From: Wielerella bovis | Lineage (GTDB): Bacteria; Pseudomonadota; Gammaproteobacteria; Burkholderiales; Neisseriaceae | NCBI RefSeq assembly: GCF_022354465.1 | Contig: NZ_CP092361.1 | Span: 1,674,001-1,738,000, forward strand | DNA: 64,000 bases | Direction: 5' to 3' | Shown: positions 18,284-28,472 of the stretch, one piece after another | Numbering within the stretch: position 1 is the first letter of the stretch | Layout of the letters: each line of letters begins with the position of its first letter | Notes under the pieces: model-generated | Seen by the model: only the letters and a program-made list of their open reading frames with translations | What the model was told of the DNA's origin: nothing | Databases searched by the model: none | Position numbers and translations under genes: made by a program

Positions 18284-18339
18284 CCTTTGCAAAATTCAAA
18301 ATGGTAAATTGGATTCTTAAATCTGACATTTCTCATATT

Positions 18340-18552
18340 TATAGTCATTTCAAATTAACACAGACAAGGTAACAGCGACCTCCATGCACACCTAGTATAG
18401 TGAATTTAATTTAAGCCAGTACAGCGTTGCCAGCTCCCTTATGTACTAGGTGTACACTGCGGTCGCTGTCGCCTTGTCCTGATTTAAATTGAATCCACTA
18501 TACATAAGGGAGCTAGTAGCGCTGTATTATTTTAATTTCAAATAACTATAAC
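18340..18552. mobile_element. Nested MITEs: intact 107-bp element inserted in an older copy
   Basis: An intact 107-bp Correia-like element (18396-18502, ends TATAGTG and CACTATA) interrupts an older, inverted relative whose ends are TATAGTCATTTCAAATTAA (about 18343) and TTTTAATTTCAAATAACTATA (to about 18551). The break is at the central TA of the older copy (CCTAG, TA, CATAAGGG), with TA at both junctions, as expected for Tc1/IS630-type transposition. No open frame is present. Confidence 0.85.
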
Positions 18553-18715
18553 AAATAATTGTTTTAATTGTAAATTTTTGTATGCAAGTATCCAACCTAC
18601 GAATTTTTAGACAGTTTGAATAGATTTATCAAAGATTTAAGCTTGAAAATATTATGAGTTAATAGAAACGGTATTGTATTATTTTTATTTTAACCAACTA
18701 TATTTTGATAAAAAA
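18553..18715. repeat. AT-rich repeat fragments and a MITE right end
   Basis: Fragments related to the AT-rich repeat near the bfr genes occur at about 18575-18620 (GCAAGTATCCAACCTACG). A MITE right end (TTTTTATTTTAACCAACTATA) lies at about 18680-18700. Together with the nested MITEs these fill the 527-base gap between bamC and the yidB-like gene. Confidence 0.5.
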
Positions 18716-18758
18716 GGTTTCCTAAATCAATTAAGAAACCTACTTATTCAATTCTGAA

Positions 18759-19172
18759 TTATTTCATCAAATTTTTCATTGCAATGCGAATAATATCATC
18801 CATACCAAAACCGTCTGCATCTGCCGCATTGCCGTTTGGTGTCAGCATATCAATCACTTGGGGTAAAAATTGTGACAACAAATTGCCTGCTGAACCCACA
18901 TCTAAACCTACTTTTGATGCAGCTTGGCTTAAATTATCACCCAAAGCATTTTGCAAAGCAGAAGCATCAACGCTTGCATTTGCACCTGTACCAATCCAGC
19001 TTTGTAGTGCATCACCTAAGCCACCTTGTTGCAGTTGATTCAATAAACCTCCTACATTACCACCATTTTGCTGAATTAATTGTGTAACCAATTCAATCGC
19101 TTGACCTTGTTTACTATCGCCACCCATCATTGAAGAAACGGCTGTGCTAACCAAAGAATCCAATAAGCCCAT
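18759..19172 (-). CDS. YidB-like DUF937 protein
   Basis: A 137-residue protein of the YidB/DUF937 family. It opens with MGLLDSLVSTAVSSMMGG, followed by a Gly/Gln/Asn-rich middle (QQNGGNVGGLLNQLQQGGLG), and the family-typical GDALQSWIGTGANASVDASALQNALG, then LSQFLPQVIDMLTPNG. Function is unknown. Located downstream of mraY on the same strand, separated by a DUS terminator. Confidence 0.85.
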   Translation of the reverse strand: MGLLDSLVSTAVSSMMGGDSKQGQAIELVTQLIQQNGGNVGGLLNQLQQGGLGDALQSWIGTGANASVDASALQNALGDNLSQAASKVGLDVGSAGNLLSQFLPQVIDMLTPNGNAADADGFGMDDIIRIAMKNLMK

Positions 19173-19303
19173 GAGTTTTCCTATCTATTTGTGTTAGTTT
19201 AAAAATAAAGCATTTTAGCAAAAAAGATTTTGCTGCATAGCAGTTTAACTTGATTTAGCATACTAATTTGAAATTTTTACGTTTTATTCATACTCATCAA
19301 ATT

Positions 19304-19337
19304 AAAGGCAGCCTGAAAATAGTTTCAGGCTGCCTTT
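19304..19337 (-). terminator. DUS-pair terminator of mraY
   Basis: Perfect inverted 15-base arms (19304-19318 and 19323-19337) with a 4-base loop lie 17 bases downstream of the mraY stop. Confidence 0.78.
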
Positions 19338-19354
19338 AAAAACTGCTCACGCTA

Positions 19355-20440
19355 TTAACGAATTTTTAAAGTAGATAAACCAATCAACACCAATACAATG
19401 GTAATAATCCAAAAACGAACAACAACTTGGGTTTCTTTCCAGCCTTTTTGTTCGTAATGATGATGAATGGGCGCCATTAAGAAAATGCGTTTTTTGGTGC
19501 GTTTGTACCAGCCTACTTGTAGCATCACACTCAATGCTTCCACCACAAATAAGCCACCCATGATGACCAAAACAAACTCTTGCCGAATGATGACCGCTAC
19601 TGTACCCAAAGCTGCACCCAATGCCAACGCACCCACATCACCCATAAATACTTGTGCTGGATAAGCATTGAACCACAAGAAACCTAAACACGCTCCACAC
19701 ATGGCTGTACAAAAAATTACTACTTCATTTGCACCCGCTACAAATGGCAGTTGCAAATATTGGGCAAATTGAGCGTGTCCTGTTACATACGCAAATACAG
19801 ACAAACCACCTGCAACCAGAACCACAGGAAACGCTGCCAAACCATCTAAACCATCAGTCAAATTAACCGCGTTAGATGTGCCAACAATGGTCAGATACGT
19901 CAAAATCATAAAGCCAACTACGCCCAAAGGCAGCGCAATTTGCTTAAAAAATGGCACAATCAAAATATTATTGGCACTATTTTTTGCCAAGAAAAATAAG
20001 GCTAAACCAGCACCCAAAGCAACCACAGATTGCCATACCATTTTGAATTTTGCTGATACGCCATTTGGGTCTTTATAGACCACTTTGCGCCAATCGTCAT
20101 AAAAACCCAATGCGCCTGTTGCCAACATAACACCCAACAAAATCCAAATATATGGATTGTGTAAATTACCCCACAATAAAGTAGAAACCGTAATAGCTGT
20201 TAAAATAAGCGAGCCACCCATGGTCGGAGTACCATTTTTCACCAAATGCGTTTGAGGCCCGTCTGTACGAACAGCTTGTCCAACTTTCAACGCTGTCAAT
20301 TTACGGATACTCCAAGGTCCCAGCAATAAACTGAAAACTAAAGCGGTTAATGCAGCCATAACTGCACGGAAAGTTGTATATTGAAAGATGTTAAAACCTG
20401 TAATGAAATTTTGTAAAAATTCAGCGATGTAAATCAGCAT
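19355..20440 (-). CDS. mraY: Phospho-N-acetylmuramoyl-pentapeptide transferase MraY
   Basis: A 361-residue polytopic enzyme that transfers phospho-MurNAc-pentapeptide to undecaprenyl phosphate, giving lipid I. About ten hydrophobic segments; motifs [33 protein letters not shown], the catalytic-site [36 protein letters not shown] and the conserved histidine loop [12 protein letters not shown]. It normally sits between murF and murD. Here murF is 13 kb upstream and no murD follows, so the dcw cluster is interrupted on both sides. Confidence 0.97.
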   Translation of the reverse strand: MLIYIAEFLQNFITGFNIFQYTTFRAVMAALTALVFSLLLGPWSIRKLTALKVGQAVRTDGPQTHLVKNGTPTMGGSLILTAITVSTLLWGNLHNPYIWILLGVMLATGALGFYDDWRKVVYKDPNGVSAKFKMVWQSVVALGAGLALFFLAKNSANNILIVPFFKQIALPLGVVGFMILTYLTIVGTSNAVNLTDGLDGLAAFPVVLVAGGLSVFAYVTGHAQFAQYLQLPFVAGANEVVIFCTAMCGACLGFLWFNAYPAQVFMGDVGALALGAALGTVAVIIRQEFVLVIMGGLFVVEALSVMLQVGWYKRTKKRIFLMAPIHHHYEQKGWKETQVVVRFWIITIVLVLIGLSTLKIR

Positions 20441-20502
20441 TGCTGTGATTCCTTAATATTTTAAAATTTTGAACATATTTTAGCAGAAATTGCTGAAAAC
20501 TA

Positions 20503-20655
20503 TATAGTCGTTTAAACAAGGAAACAGCAACCGCTGTGTATAAATAGCACATAAGAGAGCTGGCGACGCCATATTATTTTTATAGTGGATTCAATTTAAA
20601 TCAGGACAAGGCGACAGCGACCGCCGTGTACACATAGTATAGTGAATTCAAACAA
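20503..20655. mobile_element. Truncated, joined MITE relics upstream of mraY
   Basis: A first relic runs from TATAGTCG (20503) to about 20580. At 20581 a half element begins (TATAGTGGATTCAATTTAAA, continuing through CAGGACAAGGCGACAGCG) and stops at the central CATAG (20637). At the central TA a new element end, TATAGTGAATTCAA, begins at 20638 and is cut off after about 14 bases. This is the same TA used at 18396 and 61907. Confidence 0.75.
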
Positions 20656-20662
20656 AAAATAA

Positions 20663-20697
20663 AAAGCTGCCTGAAAAAGTCATTTTCAGGCAGCTTT
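20663..20697 (-). terminator. Hairpin terminator of the RTX lipase gene
   Basis: Inverted 15-base arms (20663-20677 and 20683-20697) built on the GCTGCCTGAAAA / TTTTCAGGCAGC form lie ten bases downstream of the RTX stop codon, with A/T runs on both sides. Confidence 0.75.
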
Positions 20698-20706
20698 AAT
20701 CAAACA

Positions 20707-23700
20707 TTAAACAGATACAGCTAATAAAGTTGGAATATGTTTCAATTCATCTGATTGCCAATTTGTTGCAGAAACCATATCAGCACCAAAAGCATTCATC
20801 GCATTAACCATATTGTTTGCACCCGATAACACACGATTCAGTTCTGTTGCATTCAGATTAACGGTTTGGTCTTCAAATACCAATTTTTCAACTTGGTAGT
20901 AGGTACTACTGAAAAAGTTATTAACTAACACCGTATCTTGGCTATCTTGATGACTCAAAAGCAGATTTGAACCTTGTTTATATAAATTCATTTCTGATAA
21001 GGAAACATTAGAAAATACCAATACATCAGACTCCGAACCATAATCCTTGATAACATCCTGACCATGACCTTTGGCAAAGACATATGTATCGGAACCAGCA
21101 CCACCGTTTAAAGTGTCGTTACCTGTACCACCAATTAAGGTATCGTTGCCAGAACCTGCATTCAAAACATCATCGCCAGCACCGCCATCCAACACGTCAT
21201 CTTTGTCGTATGTGGTTAAGGTATCATTGCCATCGCCACCAAACAGAATATTTTTACCATTCCAGCCCTTAACCGTATCATCACCAGTAGTTTGCGTTAA
21301 AGTTAAGCCATTTTCAAAATACTCTTGTAAAGTAACCGTTTTATCGCTGAACTGGAAAGTTTCAATTTGATAGTAGCTGCTTTCAAAGAAAGATTGAATG
21401 CGTACCGAATCTTGCTCATTGTAGCCCTCAATAATTAAATGATTACCATCTTTACGGAACTTCGCTTCAGTAGAAGCAACGTCAATAAAGCGAATGGTGT
21501 CATTATCATTGTGACCTCCCTCACGAATAACATCCTGACCATGACCTTTGGCAAAGACATATGTATCGGAACCAGCACCACCATTTAAAGTGTCGTTACC
21601 TGCACCACCAATTAAGGTATCGTTGCCAGAACCTGCATTCAAAACATCATCGCCAGCACCGCCATCCAACACGTCATCTTTGTCGTATGTAGTTAAGGTA
21701 TCATTGCCATCGCCACCAAACAGAATATTTTTACCGTTCCAACCTACAACTTTATCATCGCCAGCAGTTTGCGTTAAAGTTAAACCATTTTCAAAATACT
21801 CTTGTAAAGTAACCGTTTTATCACTGAACTGGAAAGTTTCAATTTGATAGTAGCTGCTTTCAAAGAAAGATTGAATGCGTACCGAATCTTGCTCATTGTA
21901 GCCCTCAATAATTAAATGATTACCATCTTTACGGAACTTCGCTTCAGTAGAAGCAACGTCAATAAAGCGAATGGTGTCATTATCATTGTGACCTCCCTCA
22001 CGAATAACATCCTGACCATGACCTTTAGAAAAGACATAGGTATACGAACCTGTACCTCCCTCTAATATTTCATTAGCACTACTCGCAATAATGGTATTCT
22101 TACCACCATTATTGACAATGGGCAAAGCCACATTGACAATCAAAGTTTGCGTAGCCGTTTCTCCTGCTTTATCAGTAGCGGTAACAGCTAAATGATATTG
22201 CCCTTTTTGGGGTGCATTGCCACTCAAAGTCTGTGTATCAGCATCATAATGCAACCATGAAGGTAGTGCTGTTCCATCTGATAAAGTAACTGTATAACTC
22301 AACTCATCATCTGTATCTAAATCTTGGAAGTAGTTATTAACCGCTAAATGATATTGCCAATCCTCTTTTGCAGTGATATTTTGCGTAGGAATACTATTTT
22401 CAACGGTTGGAGCGCGATTGGTATCGGAAACTTCCAATTGCCAAGTCATACTGCTACTCAAACCTTTGCTATCAGTAGCGATAATGCGTAATGGATAAAA
22501 ACCTGCAGATTCAAAATCTGGCATACCTGACAATGTGCGCGTTTTACTATCAAAATTTAGCCATTCAGGCAAAGCTTCGCCATTAGCAGATTGAACATGA
22601 TAAGTAAGTGGATCAACATCATCATCTATAAATAATGTTTCAGGCAGCGTATAAGTAATGGCTTCATTTTCTTTGAATATTGGAGAAATAAAGTTGCTGA
22701 CAGTTGCAATTGGTGCACGATTAGGCTTTTCTTCTACCACGATATTCCAATTAATTGATGTAGTTAAACCTTCTGCATCTTTAGCGGTTACTTTTAAAGC
22801 CAATTGACCGACATTATCCTTTTGCGGAATTCCAATAATGGTTTTACTTTTCTCATCATAACGCAACCATGACGGTAATGCGCTACCATCTGCCAAAGTT
22901 ACTTCATAAGTCAAAGTTTCTATATCCTCATCTGTAAATAAGTTACCACTCAAAGCGTACTTGATAGCAATACCTTCCATTGCTACTAAATCAGCTAAAT
23001 TATCAGATATTGCAACAGGTGCTTGATTGTTTTTCACATTCAGCCCTAATTTACCTTCTTTGAAATCTTTGATGGTTGCAGCCACAATACCCATCTGATT
23101 CATAATCAATAAATCGCCACCACTTTCTTTCAAATAAATATCCAAATTATCCGTTTGCCATCTTTCCGTTTTGGCATCAAAACGCCAAGTTTTTGTACTC
23201 AAATCTACATCATCAACCAATACTCTGCCAAACCCATCACTATCTTGAATGATATTGTGGGTTAATCCATTAAACTCTTCTGAAAATAATGCATAGGTAT
23301 CAAAACCATTGCCACCATCTAAAAGATTGTATCCTGTCCCACCGTGTAAATAATCATTACCTAAACCTGCAAATAATTTATCATTTCCTGCTCCACCATA
23401 AAGATAATCATTGCCTATGATAGTATCGTCTCTATTGTCATCTCCCCATAAAACATCATCACCATCTTCGCCCCATAAATGGTCATTGCCATGCTGACCA
23501 ATAATCAAATCATTTCCTGCTCCACCATATAAATAATCGTCATTATTTTGTGTCGATGATGAAATGTGTTCATTAAAACGCAAGCCTAATGCATGAAGAA
23601 TTCGGTAATCACTTGTATAATCACCGTGTATTTCATCTTCGGTTTTGATTAACTCTACCGTCCATGCATTTTGATTAGCGCGATGTCGCGTATCTGTGGT

Positions 23701-26661
23701 TTTATCTATTGTTTCATCAAAATCTAAATTTTGTGGGCGACTAATAGTGCCTGTAGTAGTACTTTTCAGTTTGCCGTTGGCGTATTCATCAATACTACCT
23801 GTCAAACGATGCAATTTCACATTCGGGAAAATATTGCCGTCGCCAATCAAAACATCATCACTGGCACCACCATAAATAATATCGCTTCCCTCGCCACCTA
23901 ACAGGAAATCTTTGTTCTCGCTACCGTAAATTTGGTCATTACCTTTGCCTCCTGATGCCCAATCTCCGCGTTTGTTGCCGCTTTCTTTGGACAGATGACT
24001 AAATTTTTTACCGCGACTGTTGTCTTCTTCTGTGTAAATGATGTCATCACCATCTACACCATAAATCAAATCATTCCCTGCACCACCTACCAAATAATCT
24101 CGGTCTTCATCTGCGCTGTATTGTGCAGGACGTGCACTCAATGCACTACCATATAAAATATCGTTGCCCTCTTCTCCAAATAGCCAATCGTAGCCACGAC
24201 CACCATAAGCAACATCATTACCTGCATCTAAATAAGCAACGACAGAACCATTATTACTATTGAATAAACTGTCATCTTTCATGCCGCCTGTAACCGATAA
24301 TGCATCTGCCATACGATTGGCTGCCAATACTTCATAGCTTGATGAAGCATCCTCTGTTGCGATATAAGAATGTGTGAAACGATGTACCTGATGATTGGTA
24401 CCGACATCGGATTTATGGGGTAAATTACGAGGGGTTTGATTATTGAGTGTAATGCCTAATGCAGACCAGCTGCCATCTTCCTGCTGAACATTAGGCGAGG
24501 AGAAAAAGTTTTTAATAGTAACAGAGTCGTCTTTGTAACGAATATGTAAGTCTTGGCTACCACCCTGACGAGTAGCGGTCATCAGTGGATTACCTTGTTT
24601 ATCGCGTATTGTACTTTTCCAAATGGAATCGCTCGAAGCATCATCAGAATCATCAATACATTCAAAGTTACCAGCATCTATGTCATCGGCTGCAAAGATA
24701 ATTCTACCTGCACCATCTGCATCGTAAATAGTATCTTCCCCAAGAATATGATAGAAATCAAAGCCTACTCCACCTTCCATATAGTCATTACCATCCCCAC
24801 CTTTTAAGGTATCATTGCCTGCTCCTGCAAAGAGATAATCTGCTAATCCGGCACCTTGCAAATCATCATTGCCATTAGTACCAAAGCGTACATAATTGTT
24901 ACTTAATCCAGTCAAATTTTTGCCATCGATATGGAAAGATAAGCCACTGGCTTTATCTTCATAAGTCCAGTCGCCATCAATATCAGCAGGGAGCATAGCC
25001 AATATTGCAGCAATAGGTGCTCCGATTCTACCGCCAAACATAGACAATAATTGTTCTTGCAATGAAGTCAGATTAATTGCGCCGAACTCATCATTATAAT
25101 TAATATTGGCATGACCAAAAGCGTTTTTCCAAGCAAGCATATTGGCACGTTGCTGGATATACATTTCTGTCATGCCTTTAGGATTTTCATCTGAAAATAA
25201 ATCCAATTCGCCCTGAGTATTATGATTCAATAACTTGTAATCTACACCGACAACCGCAAAAGGATTCAGATTTTTCAAAGCGTAACGAATAGCAATCCCC
25301 TCATCATTGTCTTGAAGAGCATTATTTTGCCATGAAGCATCATTACTTAATGATAAAATCTGATATTTGCCACCATTTTCATAACCATGAATTTTGCTAT
25401 CTTCGGCATTTACCAAAATAGCTTTTAAATCCATAATTTGTTGATACAACTCATCTCTGCTTTGTGCTTGATTGGGTGCTGTTTCGCCTAAAAACAGCTT
25501 ATTTAAACTGTGGACAATTTTCTCCAAAGTTTGTGCATCATCAGAATGGGCTGCCTTAAAAATGGGATTAAGGGTGTTTAAGGCAGCCTGAATGTCTTGG
25601 GTATTCAGGCTACTGTCCATTGCAAAAAATAAAGATGCAACCATCATGCTGTCGGACATTTGAGCAGAGCCGTGTCCAAATGTATCGCCTATTTCTGATT
25701 CAATAAATAAATCTACAGTTTGACCAGGCTGTTGTAAACCAATTGCCCAATCATTTGCTACCACTTTAATACCTGTTCCAATAATATTGGTAATTTTATT
25801 GGTATCAAACAGTTTATTATTTTGGTTTAAACCATTAAATAAATTTTCAATATTTTTTACTGCATCCAATTGAACCACTTTGGGTAAAACAGATGTATCT
25901 CTGCCAAAACCAGCTCCATTTACCATATAGGCATGTTCTACCATTTCAGGAAATAAACGAGCAAAAGCAGCAGTTAAATGCCCACCTAAACTGTGTCCAG
26001 ATACCACAATGGAACCAATGTCTTTAATGCCTAAACCAGATTTTCGTTCATCTGAATAAACATCGTAAGACATTTTATCTTCAATTTTTAGGATTTGACC
26101 ACGACCAATATCTACAATATAACCTTTCTCTTGAGCCAAATCATGCAATTTTTTAATTTCAGCTTGAGCTTCTGCAACTTTCGCTGGGTTATCAATAAGT
26201 AAACGCAAATTTAATTCTGCTATTTTTTGTGTTAAATCATCTACCACAACCAACTGTTTGGTCTGATACTGTCCTGCTGGACTGGTAATTTGCTGCCAAA
26301 AATTATATAAATCCACAATTTGATGATGTGCAGAACCATCAAGAACAATATCACCACCATCTGTAACAATCAAATCTTGAATCAGTTCTTTGGTACCTTT
26401 TAAAGCTAAAACATATTGATTGGTAGTGTTATTTTTAAATAAGGTACCTGAAAAACCACTTTCTTTACTAAAAATACTGTCTGCCCAACCTGTTACGCGG
26501 TCTTTGTAGTGGGCGACTACTTCGTAATTGTTGGTTACGAGTTTGGCAAAATTAGTGGGCTTATCATTATTGACTATGTTTTGTTCATGGTCACTAGATT
26601 GAGAAAAATCTGCATAACTAGCCTCTGCCAAGTACACATAATCCGCAATAAACTTATTCAT
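20707..26661 (-). CDS. Large RTX-repeat protein with N-terminal lipase domain
   Basis: A 1984-residue protein likely exported by type I secretion. Residues 1-350 look like an alpha/beta-hydrolase lipase: GHSLGGH at 222-228 puts the nucleophile at Ser224. Nonapeptide calcium-binding repeats (GGAGND, GEEGNDILYG and similar) lie at about 600-640 and 800-1150. Three cadherin-like/putative-Ig modules (about 1210-1500) follow, each with PSWLRYDE- or PEWLNFDS-like cores. Two almost identical 159-residue modules (HCBP-related plus RTX repeats) and a final repeat block precede a C-terminus free of GG repeats, the expected place of the uncleaved secretion signal. The start ATG overlaps the upstream membrane protein gene (ATGAATAA) with GAGGAG as ribosome-binding site. 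Substrate and target are unknown. Confidence 0.88.
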   Translation of the reverse strand: MNKFIADYVYLAEASYADFSQSSDHEQNIVNNDKPTNFAKLVTNNYEVVAHYKDRVTGWADSIFSKESGFSGTLFKNNTTNQYVLALKGTKELIQDLIVTDGGDIVLDGSAHHQIVDLYNFWQQITSPAGQYQTKQLVVVDDLTQKIAELNLRLLIDNPAKVAEAQAEIKKLHDLAQEKGYIVDIGRGQILKIEDKMSYDVYSDERKSGLGIKDIGSIVVSGHSLGGHLTAAFARLFPEMVEHAYMVNGAGFGRDTSVLPKVVQLDAVKNIENLFNGLNQNNKLFDTNKITNIIGTGIKVVANDWAIGLQQPGQTVDLFIESEIGDTFGHGSAQMSDSMMVASLFFAMDSSLNTQDIQAALNTLNPIFKAAHSDDAQTLEKIVHSLNKLFLGETAPNQAQSRDELYQQIMDLKAILVNAEDSKIHGYENGGKYQILSLSNDASWQNNALQDNDEGIAIRYALKNLNPFAVVGVDYKLLNHNTQGELDLFSDENPKGMTEMYIQQRANMLAWKNAFGHANINYNDEFGAINLTSLQEQLLSMFGGRIGAPIAAILAMLPADIDGDWTYEDKASGLSFHIDGKNLTGLSNNYVRFGTNGNDDLQGAGLADYLFAGAGNDTLKGGDGNDYMEGGVGFDFYHILGEDTIYDADGAGRIIFAADDIDAGNFECIDDSDDASSDSIWKSTIRDKQGNPLMTATRQGGSQDLHIRYKDDSVTIKNFFSSPNVQQEDGSWSALGITLNNQTPRNLPHKSDVGTNHQVHRFTHSYIATEDASSSYEVLAANRMADALSVTGGMKDDSLFNSNNGSVVAYLDAGNDVAYGGRGYDWLFGEEGNDILYGSALSARPAQYSADEDRDYLVGGAGNDLIYGVDGDDIIYTEEDNSRGKKFSHLSKESGNKRGDWASGGKGNDQIYGSENKDFLLGGEGSDIIYGGASDDVLIGDGNIFPNVKLHRLTGSIDEYANGKLKSTTTGTISRPQNLDFDETIDKTTDTRHRANQNAWTVELIKTEDEIHGDYTSDYRILHALGLRFNEHISSSTQNNDDYLYGGAGNDLIIGQHGNDHLWGEDGDDVLWGDDNRDDTIIGNDYLYGGAGNDKLFAGLGNDYLHGGTGYNLLDGGNGFDTYALFSEEFNGLTHNIIQDSDGFGRVLVDDVDLSTKTWRFDAKTERWQTDNLDIYLKESGGDLLIMNQMGIVAATIKDFKEGKLGLNVKNNQAPVAISDNLADLVAMEGIAIKYALSGNLFTDEDIETLTYEVTLADGSALPSWLRYDEKSKTIIGIPQKDNVGQLALKVTAKDAEGLTTSINWNIVVEEKPNRAPIATVSNFISPIFKENEAITYTLPETLFIDDDVDPLTYHVQSANGEALPEWLNFDSKTRTLSGMPDFESAGFYPLRIIATDSKGLSSSMTWQLEVSDTNRAPTVENSIPTQNITAKEDWQYHLAVNNYFQDLDTDDELSYTVTLSDGTALPSWLHYDADTQTLSGNAPQKGQYHLAVTATDKAGETATQTLIVNVALPIVNNGGKNTIIASSANEILEGGTGSYTYVFSKGHGQDVIREGGHNDNDTIRFIDVASTEAKFRKDGNHLIIEGYNEQDSVRIQSFFESSYYQIETFQFSDKTVTLQEYFENGLTLTQTAGDDKVVGWNGKNILFGGDGNDTLTTYDKDDVLDGGAGDDVLNAGSGNDTLIGGAGNDTLNGGAGSDTYVFAKGHGQDVIREGGHNDNDTIRFIDVASTEAKFRKDGNHLIIEGYNEQDSVRIQSFFESSYYQIETFQFSDKTVTLQEYFENGLTLTQTTGDDTVKGWNGKNILFGGDGNDTLTTYDKDDVLDGGAGDDVLNAGSGNDTLIGGTGNDTLNGGAGSDTYVFAKGHGQDVIKDYGSESDVLVFSNVSLSEMNLYKQGSNLLLSHQDSQDTVLVNNFFSSTYYQVEKLVFEDQTVNLNATELNRVLSGANNMVNAMNAFGADMVSATNWQSDELKHIPTLLAVSV
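21055..22008 (-). repeat. Near-perfect 477-bp tandem duplication in the RTX gene
   Basis: Two adjacent copies (about 21055-21531 and 21532-22008) are almost identical base for base, each encoding 159 residues from GHGQDVI through the RTX repeats. A partial third start occurs at about 22009. The unit length is a multiple of three, so copy number can change in frame. Confidence 0.9.
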
Positions 26662-27298
26662 TTGAAAACTCCTCGTTGTGGTAAGAATATTTTAAAGCCA
26701 TACTATAAAAATTCCGACTAATATCACTGATACAATCATATTGGAATATTTTTATATCTCCAAATTTTTTTATATACAAAAAATAAGTTCCCTGTAAAAC
26801 GACCTGTTTATTAAAATCATCAACTAATATAAACGAATTTTGTTTTATTTTACCTGCACTACCAAAATAATTGTAGTACGTTAATTTCTCATTTTGAATA
26901 TTACCATCTTTAAATTGCCCCTGTGCATATTTGTATGATTTATTATTGAAATGAAATATATTTTTATTATTTTTAAAATAACGTTCGTTTCTTTCTTTAT
27001 CAGTTAATGGTCTCATTTTTTCCCACTCTTCCTCCCCAATCTGCTCACGCCATTGTTCAGGCGTTACATATATCGTAATCCCTGCTTCTTTTTCACATAA
27101 TTTTGTTACTTGCGCTTGAATATAAGCAAACTCAATCGCCCAATAGACAATCCAGCCACCCATTGTCAGCATAAATCCTGCGAGTGCACCCATTTTGGGA
27201 TAATGGGCTGCTTTGCCGATTTTGTAGCCGATGATTGTCGCTATCAGCGTTACGACTATCCAAACAAATAACCCGAAAAGTATCGCTAAACCCAGCAT
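26654..27298 (-). CDS. Hypothetical membrane protein coupled to the RTX lipase
   Basis: A 214-residue protein with two N-terminal transmembrane helices (about residues 2-25 and 35-60) and a charged C-terminal domain (EQWREQIGEEEWEKMRPL, then beta-rich sequence). The ATG at 27298 is chosen over a TTG at 27340. Its last codons overlap the RTX start by eight bases (ATGAATAA), so the two are translated in sequence. Family not recognised. By analogy with toxin neighbours it might protect the producer or assist secretion, but that is only inferred from position. Confidence 0.7.
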   Translation of the reverse strand: MLGLAILFGLFVWIVVTLIATIIGYKIGKAAHYPKMGALAGFMLTMGGWIVYWAIEFAYIQAQVTKLCEKEAGITIYVTPEQWREQIGEEEWEKMRPLTDKERNERYFKNNKNIFHFNNKSYKYAQGQFKDGNIQNEKLTYYNYFGSAGKIKQNSFILVDDFNKQVVLQGTYFLYIKKFGDIKIFQYDCISDISRNFYSMALKYSYHNEEFSNE

Positions 27299-27455
27299 GA
27301 TTTTATCGCTTTCGTTTTTTGAAATAATCCTATTTTTCAATCATCTGAATATTTCAGGCTGCCTGAAAAATGGGAACATTGTTTGTTATGTTAAACCGCG
27401 TGGGCAACGAGTGCCCACCCTATGCTTGCTCATAATAATACCTCGTTAAGGTTGA

Positions 27456-28472
27456 TTAAAAAAATTGCTTAATGCGATTAGTCGTTAATTTGACTAATGC
27501 CACGCCTGTTTTAAACCAAGAAATAGAAATAAAGAATGCACTAATAAAAAATACATGTCCAATATGTAAGTAAAAGTTCTCCAACCAATAATAAAGATTT
27601 AGAATTTCTGCTGTGAACTCAATATCCATAAATAATTTCCCACCTCCGCCTAAAACCAGAAGCAATAGGAAAAACGTAAGAAATGATAGCCATAGAAATT
27701 TTTTAACATGACTAAAAAATGAAATTTCTTGGTATTCTGCTTTAAACTTATTGAGCCCAACCCAACCGAGAACATTTGATAACACCAAATAGATTGCAAT
27801 TAAGATAGGGAAAAAGTTTAAGGCTCTGATAAAGTGAAAAAACAATGTTGCTATTCCAAAATCTGAATTTAAAAAATCGTATTCTGTTTCGTACATCTGT
27901 CTTAATAAAATAGATGATGATGTATGAATATCAAGCATAAACAATTTCCTATCCACATTTAATGGTGGTAAGGTGGTATTTGCCCTAATCCACTCCGCAA
28001 TCCCCATGACCCAATCAGGTTGCCACACAAGTGTCAAATCCTTAACCCATGCTGAAATAAAGAATATTTCAAATAAGAAATATGACCCCAAAAACACCAA
28101 TGCCCTTCTTTGGGTAGGTCGCATGGCAAGCTGTCCTATTTTATCCAGATAATCAATGATTTCTTGTCGGTCGCCATCATCTAGTTCATCAAGATAGGCA
28201 TTGATTGCTTGTTCTCGTTTGGCGGTATGCGTTTTCCAAAAAAATAATCTAAACCAAAAAGGGCAAAGTGCCATACAAACACAGATGATGAGATAATAGA
28301 TAAAATTAAAAAATAGATTTTGTTTTAAACTAAATCCTTCTAATTCAAAGCCTAAAAAAGAAAAACCCACAAAAAACCAGAAACAAATAATCAACGCATA
28401 ATAAAATAAATTGTCTTCATAAAGGCGATTAGAAACAATCCAGTCTTGGATATTATCAGAGTGATTAGGCAT
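27456..28472 (-). CDS. Hypothetical polytopic membrane protein
   Basis: A 338-residue protein with about six or seven hydrophobic segments (for example near residues 22-40, 52-72, 122-142, 205-228, 255-275 and 300-325) and a central acidic cytoplasmic-looking stretch (AYLDELDDGDRQEIIDYLDKIG). Not recognised. It lies upstream of the RTX-coupled membrane protein, separated by 157 bases with a dyad and a palindromic DUS, and probably belongs to the same island. Confidence 0.6.
   Translation of the reverse strand: MPNHSDNIQDWIVSNRLYEDNLFYYALIICFWFFVGFSFLGFELEGFSLKQNLFFNFIYYLIICVCMALCPFWFRLFFWKTHTAKREQAINAYLDELDDGDRQEIIDYLDKIGQLAMRPTQRRALVFLGSYFLFEIFFISAWVKDLTLVWQPDWVMGIAEWIRANTTLPPLNVDRKLFMLDIHTSSSILLRQMYETEYDFLNSDFGIATLFFHFIRALNFFPILIAIYLVLSNVLGWVGLNKFKAEYQEISFFSHVKKFLWLSFLTFFLLLLVLGGGGKLFMDIEFTAEILNLYYWLENFYLHIGHVFFISAFFISISWFKTGVALVKLTTNRIKQFF

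Noticed and set aside
21071..21847. Two nearly identical 99-codon open frames on the plus strand
   Set aside because: They are antisense shadows of the duplicated RTX module and repeat only because the module is duplicated.
20707..26661. Classical haemolysin of the Kingella RtxA type
   Set aside because: The N-terminus is a GHSLGG lipase-like domain, not a pore-forming domain, and no hlyC-type acyltransferase or hlyB gene is adjacent.
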